Positions 6,473 to 11,856 of a stretch of 11,856 nt of DNA are shown here, piece by piece. The notes under the pieces were generated by a model. It was not told the origin of the DNA, did no database searches, and was given only the letters and a program-made list of their open reading frames with translations. How positions within the stretch are numbered: position 1 is the first letter of the stretch; every line of letters begins with the position of its first letter. The position numbers and the translations under genes were made by a program. The DNA is from an uncultured Clostridium sp. (lineage in GTDB: Bacteria; Bacillota; Clostridia; Clostridiales; Clostridiaceae), in the NCBI GenBank assembly GCA_934746785.1, contig CAKVFO010000104.1, forward strand, positions 1-11,856, in the 5' to 3' direction.

Positions 6473-7291
6473 TTATACTCCAAAATCCCCCATACTTCTA
6501 AATTTATTATATCTTTCACTTACAAGTGAATTTATATCTATATTAACCAAGGTTTTAACTTCTTCAATTAAAGCTTTCTTCAATAGTCTACACATCTTAG
6601 ATGGATTTTTATGAGCACCTCCATATGGTTCTTTAATTATTCTATCTATAATCCTATACTCCTTTAAGTCTTGAGCTGTTATCTTCATTACTTCAGCAGC
6701 TTCCTTAGATTTACTTCCATCCTTCCATAATATAGAGGCAAATCCTTCAGGTGATAATATTGAGTAAATAGCATTTTCCAACATAAGAACCTTATCTGCA
6801 ACTGCTAATGCGAGTGCACCTCCACTACCTCCTTCACCCATCAAAACAGAAATAATAGGTGTTTTGAGTCTGCTCATTTCAAATAAATTTTGAGCTATTG
6901 CAGCTCCCATTCCTCTTTCTTCAGCAGATACTCCACAAAAAGCCCCTGGAGTATCTACAAAGCATATAACAGGCCTGTTAAACTTTTCTGCTTCTTTCAT
7001 AAGCCTTAATGCTTTTCTATATCCTTCAGGTTTAGGCATTCCAAAGTTTCTTTCTATATTTTCTTTAGTATTGCTTCCTTTACATATTGCAATTACAGTT
7101 ACAGACTTTCCTCCAAGAAGTGCTATCCCTCCAACTATGGCTTTATCATCTCCATAATATCTATCACCATGAAGTTCTATAAAATCATCAAAAATGTTTT
7201 GAATATAATATTCACCATTAGGTCTATCCTTATGTCTAGCAAGATTTACTTTATCCCAAGCACTATTTTTAATTATGAGTTCTCTATTCAT
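6473..7291 (-). CDS. accA: Acetyl-CoA carboxylase, carboxyltransferase subunit alpha
   Basis: With AccD it transfers the carboxyl group from carboxybiotin on AccB to acetyl-CoA, making malonyl-CoA, the committed step of fatty acid synthesis. The protein has 272 residues, shorter than the 319 of E. coli, lacking most of the N-terminal helical extension; this is common in clostridia. Crotonase-fold signatures are RNFGMPKPEGYRKALR (81-96), FVDTPGA (111-117), GMGAAIA (127-133) and the oxyanion-hole loop GEGGSGGALAL (152-162). The start overlaps the end of accD by 8 nt, with GAGGTGA upstream inside accD, so translation is probably coupled and the two subunits are made in equal amounts. It is the last gene of the operon. 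Confidence 0.97.
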   Translation of the reverse strand: MNRELIIKNSAWDKVNLARHKDRPNGEYYIQNIFDDFIELHGDRYYGDDKAIVGGIALLGGKSVTVIAICKGSNTKENIERNFGMPKPEGYRKALRLMKEAEKFNRPVICFVDTPGAFCGVSAEERGMGAAIAQNLFEMSRLKTPIISVLMGEGGSGGALALAVADKVLMLENAIYSILSPEGFASILWKDGSKSKEAAEVMKITAQDLKEYRIIDRIIKEPYGGAHKNPSKMCRLLKKALIEEVKTLVNIDINSLVSERYNKFRSMGDFGV

Positions 7292-8150
7292 AAGCCTTCA
7301 CCTCATGCATAGCTAAAATTTTATATAATTTTTCTCTAAGATTTCTTCTATCTACTATAAGATCAATAAATCCTTTTTCCTGTAAAAACTCAGCCTTTTG
7401 AAAGTTGTCTGGAAGTTTTTCCTTTATTGTACTTTCAATAACCCTTCTTCCAGCAAAACCAACTAACGCATCTGGTTCACTTATAATTATATCACCTTCC
7501 ATTGCAAAACTTGCAGTAACTCCTCCAGTTGTAGGATCTGTTAATACAGTTATATATAAAAGTCCTTCTGAATCGAACTTTCCTATAGCTGCACTTATTT
7601 TTGCCATCTGCATCAAAGAAAAAATTCCTTCCTGCATTCTTGCTCCTCCAGAAGTAGTAAATATAATTAAAGGAAGTCTATTGTCAATTGCATACTCTAT
7701 TATTGATGTAATCCTCTCTCCTACCACAGAGCCCATACTTCCCATCATAAAAAAACTATCCATAATTGCTGCAGCAACCTTTATACCATTAATCTTACCC
7801 ACACCTGTTATAACTGCTTCACTACTATCTGTTCTTTTTGAAGCACTTTTCACCTTATCTTCATAAGAATCAAACTTCAAAGGATTAACAGTATAAATTC
7901 TATTAAATAATTCCTTAAAAGTCCCTTTATCAAAAATAATATTAACTCTAGTCTTAGCTGTTATTCTTAAATGATGATTACAACTTGGACAAACATATGC
8001 ATTTGACACTAAATCTTCATTATAAATTATACTTCCACACTTATCACATTTTGCCCACATACCATTAGGTATATTGGCTTTTTTATCTGAATCAGTTTCA
8101 ATTGTTTTTACAGTACCATATTGATTTTTCTTAAATAAATCCTTAAGCAT
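7284..8150 (-). CDS. accD: Acetyl-CoA carboxylase, carboxyltransferase subunit beta
   Basis: Partner of AccA in the heterotetrameric carboxyltransferase. The 288-residue protein starts with the family's zinc ribbon, cysteines C35 and C38 (CDKCG) plus C54 and C57 (CPSC). The crotonase-fold domain follows with FTTSGGARMQEG, TDPTTGGVTASFAM and the near C-terminal GFAGRRVIE. Length is typical. Its start overlaps the accC stop by 8 nt and its stop overlaps the accA start by 8 nt, the same spacing twice, which suggests translational coupling. The upstream GGTGAT is a weak ribosome binding site, in keeping with coupling. Confidence 0.97.
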   Translation of the reverse strand: MLKDLFKKNQYGTVKTIETDSDKKANIPNGMWAKCDKCGSIIYNEDLVSNAYVCPSCNHHLRITAKTRVNIIFDKGTFKELFNRIYTVNPLKFDSYEDKVKSASKRTDSSEAVITGVGKINGIKVAAAIMDSFFMMGSMGSVVGERITSIIEYAIDNRLPLIIFTTSGGARMQEGIFSLMQMAKISAAIGKFDSEGLLYITVLTDPTTGGVTASFAMEGDIIISEPDALVGFAGRRVIESTIKEKLPDNFQKAEFLQEKGFIDLIVDRRNLREKLYKILAMHEVKAYE

Positions 8151-9495
8151 TATTCATCACCAACTTTTCATTTAAAAAAGAAGTATCATAATTGCCTTCT
8201 ATAAAATCTTTTTCTTCTAAAAGAGAATATTGAAAATCTATATTTGTTTTCACGCCCCCTATTCCAAATTCACCTAGTGCCCTTTTCATTCTTTTAATAG
8301 CTTCACTTCTATCTTTTCCATAAGATATCAGCTTTGCAATCATTGAATCATAATAGGGAGGAATTTTATATCCACAATATACAGCCGAATCAACTCTTAT
8401 ACCTAATCCACCTGGTACATATAACTCAGAAATAGTACCTGGACAAGGCATGAAGTTTTTAGATGGATCTTCTGCATTAATTCTACATTCAATAGCATGA
8501 CCTTTTATTACTACATCTTCTTGTTTAATTTGAAGTTTTTCACCTGAAGCTATTCTTAATTGCTCTTTTACAAGATCTACGCCTGTTACAGTTTCTGTTA
8601 TAGGATGTTCTACTTGAATTCTCGTATTCATTTCACAAAAATAAAAATTAGAATTCTTATCTACTAAAAATTCCACTGTTCCAGCATTTTTATAATTTGC
8701 AGCTCTTGCTGCCTTTACAGCAACGCTTCCCATTTTATTTCTTAACTCTTCTGTCAAGAAAGTTGATGGAGCTTCTTCTAAAACCTTTTGATTTTTTCTC
8801 TGCATAGAACATTCTCTTTCACCGAGATGTATAACATTTCCATATTCATCTGCTAAAACTTGAAATTCAATATGTCTTGGTTTCTCTACAAATTTCTCTA
8901 TATATAATCTATCATCAGCAAAACATGCTTTAGATTCAGCTTTAGCCAATTCATATAACTTAGTGAATTCATCTCTGCTATAAGCAATCCTAATGCCTTT
9001 TCCACCACCACCTGCTGCTGCCTTAATCATTACTGGATATCCTATTTCATCGGCAATTTCTAAAGCCTCTTCAGTGCTTTCAATAATATCTTCATAACCA
9101 GGAACTACTGGCACACCAGCATCTTTCATAAGTTTCCTAGCCATGGCCTTATTACCCATAAGATCAATAGATTCATAATCTGGACCTATAAACTTAATGC
9201 TGCATTCTTTGCACATCTTAGCAAATCTAGCATTTTCAGATAAGAATCCAAAACCAGGATGTATTGCTTCAGCACCTGTTAATACACAAGCACTTAATAA
9301 ATTTTTTATATTTAAATAACTATCCTTAGAAGGAGCAGGTCCTATACATACTGCTTCATCTGCAAGCTGAGCATGTATAGCTTCCTTATCTGCCTCAGAA
9401 TAAACAGCTACAGTCAAAACTCCAAGCTCTCTACAAGCTCTTATAATTCTTACAGCTATTTCTCCTCTATTTGCAATAAGTATCTTCTTAAACAT
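8143..9495 (-). CDS. accC: Acetyl-CoA carboxylase, biotin carboxylase subunit
   Basis: Uses ATP and bicarbonate to carboxylate the biotin carried by AccB. At 450 residues it is full length. The order of domains is N-terminal KILIANRGEIAVRIIRA (4-20), the ATP-grasp glycine loop KAAAGGGGKG (158-167), the MQRKNQK segment (231-237), and the catalytic E288, N290 and R292 in CEMNTRIQVEH, followed by a C-terminal domain ending with PPYYDSMIAKLI. The standalone length shows it is an acetyl-CoA carboxylase subunit rather than a pyruvate carboxylase. It begins 10 nt after fabZ, with AGGTGAT before the ATG. Confidence 0.98.
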   Translation of the reverse strand: MFKKILIANRGEIAVRIIRACRELGVLTVAVYSEADKEAIHAQLADEAVCIGPAPSKDSYLNIKNLLSACVLTGAEAIHPGFGFLSENARFAKMCKECSIKFIGPDYESIDLMGNKAMARKLMKDAGVPVVPGYEDIIESTEEALEIADEIGYPVMIKAAAGGGGKGIRIAYSRDEFTKLYELAKAESKACFADDRLYIEKFVEKPRHIEFQVLADEYGNVIHLGERECSMQRKNQKVLEEAPSTFLTEELRNKMGSVAVKAARAANYKNAGTVEFLVDKNSNFYFCEMNTRIQVEHPITETVTGVDLVKEQLRIASGEKLQIKQEDVVIKGHAIECRINAEDPSKNFMPCPGTISELYVPGGLGIRVDSAVYCGYKIPPYYDSMIAKLISYGKDRSEAIKRMKRALGEFGIGGVKTNIDFQYSLLEEKDFIEGNYDTSFLNEKLVMNNA

Positions 9496-9505
9496 CTAAC
9501 ATCAC

Positions 9506-9925
9506 CTATCCTATTGCAAACATAATTTCAGCTTCACATACTTTTTTACCTTCAACAGATGCAACTGCTTTCCCAACACCCATTCTTCCACGAAGCCTTA
9601 TCATTTCAACTTTTAATTCAAGTCTATCACCTGGTACAACTTGTTGTCTCCATTTTACTTTGTCTGCTCCTGCAAAAAGTGGAGTTTTACCTTTATATTC
9701 ATCTTTTTTAAGTACAATAATAGCCCCTGCTTGAGCTAATGCCTCTAAAACTAATACTCCTGGCATTATTGGCTTTCCTGGAAAATGTCCCTGAAAAAAA
9801 GGTTCATTAGCTGAAACATTCTTATATGCTACAATACTTTTACCTTCTTCAATTTCAACCACTCTATCTACTAATAAAAAGGGATATCTATGAGGAAGTA
9901 TTTCCTTGATTTCTTCAATATTCAT
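9506..9925 (-). CDS. fabZ: 3-hydroxyacyl-ACP dehydratase
   Basis: Dehydrates 3-hydroxyacyl-ACP to trans-2-enoyl-ACP in each elongation round. The 139-residue hot-dog protein shows LPHRYPFLLVDRV (10-22) and the catalytic block GHFPGKPIMPGVLVLEALAQ (46-65) with H47 and E61, the FabZ pattern (E rather than the D of FabA). FabA-type isomerase activity is not suggested. It is placed between accB and accC and starts 2 nt after the accB stop. Its ribosome binding site GAGGAGG lies inside the last accB codons. Confidence 0.97.
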   Translation of the reverse strand: MNIEEIKEILPHRYPFLLVDRVVEIEEGKSIVAYKNVSANEPFFQGHFPGKPIMPGVLVLEALAQAGAIIVLKKDEYKGKTPLFAGADKVKWRQQVVPGDRLELKVEMIRLRGRMGVGKAVASVEGKKVCEAEIMFAIG

Positions 9926-9927
9926 TT

Positions 9928-10419
9928 CTATTCCTCCTCTATTTTAAAGATTGGCTGTCCATACTCAACCATCTCTCCATTTTTAACAAGTATCTCTTTA
10001 ATAGTTCCTGAATATTCACTTTCAATTTCATTCATTAGTTTCATTGCTTCAATAATGCAAAGAACATCACCTTTATTAACCTTGTCATTACACTCTACAA
10101 AGTTTTTAGCATCTTCAGAAGGTGCACTATAGAATGTACCAACCATAGGTGATTTTACAACTGTATAATTATCTACAGCTTCTTTAACTTTATCAGCCTC
10201 TTCTTTAACTTTTGATTCTAAAGTTGTTGTGCATGCTAAATTGTCATCGACGCAGCTAACTAAGGTTTGAGCTGCTTCTGCACTTGAATTTTCTTTTGGA
10301 ATCTCTCTATTTAGTGATTTGTCCATTTTTATATGGGCATCATTTATAGTAAGTTCAAAAAATGATATATCAGAAGAATTAACTGCATCTATCAATTCCT
10401 TAATTTCTTTAAAATCCAT
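9928..10419 (-). CDS. accB: Biotin carboxyl carrier protein of acetyl-CoA carboxylase
   Basis: Carries biotin between AccC and the AccA-AccD transferase. The 163-residue protein has a short N-terminal segment (1-30), an acidic, Ala-rich linker (about 42-85) and the C-terminal biotinyl domain, with PMVGTFYSAP (91-100) and the biotinylation site EAMKLM, lysine K127. A longer reading from TTG at 10434 adds five residues, but that TTG overlaps the ribosome binding site GGAGG, and ATG 10419 sits 8 nt after it, so 10419 is chosen. fabF ends just upstream, 15 nt away. Confidence 0.96.
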   Translation of the reverse strand: MDFKEIKELIDAVNSSDISFFELTINDAHIKMDKSLNREIPKENSSAEAAQTLVSCVDDNLACTTTLESKVKEEADKVKEAVDNYTVVKSPMVGTFYSAPSEDAKNFVECNDKVNKGDVLCIIEAMKLMNEIESEYSGTIKEILVKNGEMVEYGQPIFKIEEE

Positions 10420-10427
10420 AACTTCTG

Positions 10428-10432
10428 CCTCC
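10428..10432 (-). promoter_or_regulatory. Ribosome binding site fixing the accB start
   Basis: GGAGG on the minus strand, 8 nt before ATG 10419 and overlapping the alternative TTG codon at 10432-10434. This rules in the 163-residue form. Confidence 0.85.
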
Positions 10433-10434
10433 AA

Positions 10435-11676
10435 TTAATTTTCAGAGAATTTCTTAAATAAAAGTATTGCATTATGTCCACCAAAACCTAATGAATTTGA
10501 TAAAACATAATTTAATTCTTTCTTTCTTCCTTTACAAGGTACATAATCTAAATCAAGTCTTTCATCTTTATTTTTATAATTTATAGTTGGTGGTATAAAT
10601 CCATCATTTATTGCATTAACACATATTACTGCTTCAATTGCTCCTGAAGCACCTAAAAGATGTCCTGTCATAGATTTAGTTGAAGATACAGGTATATTGT
10701 ATGCACCTTCACCAAATACCTTTTTAATTGCTAATGTTTCACCTAAATCATTAAGTTCAGTTGATGTTCCATGAGCATTTATATAATCTATTTCTTCTTT
10801 ATTTACCTTTCCTTCATCTAATGCAAGCTCAATAGCCGCTGCTGCTCCTAAGCCTTCAGGTTCTGGTGCTGTAATATGATAAGCGTCACAATTGCTTCCA
10901 TATCCAACTATTTCACCTAATATTTTAGCGCCTCTCTCTAATGCACTGTCTAAAGATTCAAGAAGTAAAATACCACTTCCTTCCCCCATAACAAATCCGC
11001 CTCTATCTTTATCAAATGGTATAGATGCTCTGTTTGGATCATTTGATGTATTTAATGCTTTTATACTATCAAATCCACCAACACCTGATTCTGTTATAGA
11101 TGCTTCTGTTCCACCAGCAAGCATTACATCAGCATAGCCATGCTTTATTGCTCTGTAAGCTTCTCCTATATTGTTATTTCCGCTTGCACAGGCTGTAACA
11201 GTAGAAAGACAAGGACCTTTAGCTCCATATTTAATTGCTATATTTCCAGCACATAAATTTATGATGCACATAGGAATAAAAAATGGTGAAATTCTTTTCT
11301 TATTTTCCCCTGCTAATTTTTTTACTTCACTTTCTATAGTTGATAGACCTCCGATACCTGCTCCAACATATACCCCAAATCTATTCTTATCTATTTTATC
11401 TAAGTCAATTTCAGATGATTTTATTGCTTCTTCAGCAGCTACTAATGCAAACTGAGTAAATCTATCTAATCTTCTACTCTCTTTTTTTCCCAATACTTCT
11501 CCAGGATTAAAATCTTTTACTTCTCCAGCAATCTTTACTCTTAAATCAGAAGTATCAATTTGTTTAATATAATCTATTCCACATTTTCCTTCTTTTATAT
11601 TGTTCCAAAAGCTTTTAACATCATTACCTACTGGTGTTATAGCTCCCATACCTGTAATTACAACTCTTCTTTCCAT
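10435..11676 (-). CDS. fabF: 3-oxoacyl-ACP synthase II (beta-ketoacyl-ACP synthase)
   Basis: Condenses malonyl-ACP with a growing acyl-ACP chain. The 413-residue protein has RRVVITGMGAITPVGNDV at the N-terminus and the Cys-His-His triad of the KAS I/II group: C163 in VTACASG, H302 in AHGTST and H339 in STKSMTGHLLGASG, with the conserved K334. The C-terminal SLGFGGHNA contains the gatekeeper phenylalanine F398. Length and motifs fit FabF rather than FabH. The AGGAGG site (11686-11691), 9 nt before the ATG, overlaps the fabG stop codon. FabB and FabF are hard to separate by eye, but FabF is the rule in such operons. Confidence 0.97.
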   Translation of the reverse strand: MERRVVITGMGAITPVGNDVKSFWNNIKEGKCGIDYIKQIDTSDLRVKIAGEVKDFNPGEVLGKKESRRLDRFTQFALVAAEEAIKSSEIDLDKIDKNRFGVYVGAGIGGLSTIESEVKKLAGENKKRISPFFIPMCIINLCAGNIAIKYGAKGPCLSTVTACASGNNNIGEAYRAIKHGYADVMLAGGTEASITESGVGGFDSIKALNTSNDPNRASIPFDKDRGGFVMGEGSGILLLESLDSALERGAKILGEIVGYGSNCDAYHITAPEPEGLGAAAAIELALDEGKVNKEEIDYINAHGTSTELNDLGETLAIKKVFGEGAYNIPVSSTKSMTGHLLGASGAIEAVICVNAINDGFIPPTINYKNKDERLDLDYVPCKGRKKELNYVLSNSLGFGGHNAILLFKKFSEN

Positions 11677-11689
11677 TAACTCTATCCTC

Positions 11690-11856
11690 CTACATTACCA
11701 TTCCGCCATCAACATGAATAACTTGTCCAGTAACATACTTAGCATCATCACTAGCCAAAAAACTAACTACATCTGCCACATCTTCAGCAGCACCAAACCT
11801 CTTTAAAGGAATTTCTTCTTGTATTTTCTTTTTATATTCTTCATTAAGGTCTTGAG
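11690..11856 (-). CDS. fabG: 3-oxoacyl-ACP reductase, C-terminal fragment cut by window edge
   Basis: Only the last 54 codons are in the window. They encode the C-terminal end of a short-chain dehydrogenase: IPLKRFGAAEDVADVVSFLA followed by YVTGQVIHVDGGMVM and a TAG stop. YVTGQ..HVDGG is the standard FabG ending. FabG reduces 3-oxoacyl-ACP with NADPH. The catalytic Ser-Tyr-Lys and the Rossmann glycine motif lie upstream, outside the window. The fabF neighbour supports FabG over other short-chain dehydrogenases. The stop TAG is part of the fabF ribosome binding site. Confidence 0.93.
   Translation of the reverse strand, partial: QDLNEEYKKKIQEEIPLKRFGAAEDVADVVSFLASDDAKYVTGQVIHVDGGMVM

Noticed and set aside
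7405..7866. Plus-strand open frame of 153 codons opposite accD
   Set aside because: Antisense of a clearly conserved gene, with low-complexity hydrophobic composition and no start signal.
1..11856. CRISPR array, tRNA, rRNA, phage or defence genes
   Set aside because: No regularly spaced repeats, no tRNA or rRNA signatures, and no phage or defence genes; the helicase alone does not make a defence system.

Overview
The window is AT-rich DNA with A/T-ending codons, strong AGGAGG-type ribosome binding sites and many U-tract terminators. Together with a clustered fab/acc fatty acid operon, an acetate kinase and a HutP-family protein, this points to a low-GC Firmicute, most likely Clostridium in the strict sense. 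I cannot name the species. All genes I accept are on the minus strand, so transcription runs from high to low coordinates.

Layout, in order of transcription. (1) 11856 to 6473: the distal part of a type II fatty acid synthesis operon, fabG (3' end only), fabF, accB, fabZ, accC, accD, accA. It is tightly packed, with gaps of 10 nt or less or overlaps of 8 nt from accB onward, and ends at a strong terminator at 6376-6442. It encodes all four subunits of acetyl-CoA carboxylase (makes malonyl-CoA) plus chain-elongation enzymes. The promoter and the expected proximal genes lie outside the window. (2) 6304 to 4947: a two-gene unit of a DUF4003-type protein and a HutP-like protein, with its own putative promoter and terminator. 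(3) 4886 to 4528: a 133-nt repeat (copy 2) leading into a wrecked IS91-type transposase. (4) 4458 to 3039: acetate kinase (ackA) with a consensus-like promoter, a leader of roughly 130 nt and a terminator. No pta gene lies beside it. (5) 3044 to 2912: repeat copy 1, again starting in the T-tract of a terminator. (6) 2723 to 1: a large XPD/DinG-type helicase, open at the window edge, whose N-terminal part looks like a DEDDh exonuclease domain that has lost its catalytic residues.

Most of the window is ordinary core metabolism (acetyl-CoA to malonyl-CoA to fatty acids, and acetyl phosphate to acetate with ATP). The points worth a second look are the two repeats abutting terminators, the transposase remnant, the HutP-like protein with no hut genes nearby and altered metal-ligand positions, and the apparently dead exonuclease domain of the helicase. 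I saw no convincing new defence or mobile system, no tRNA or rRNA, and no CRISPR array.
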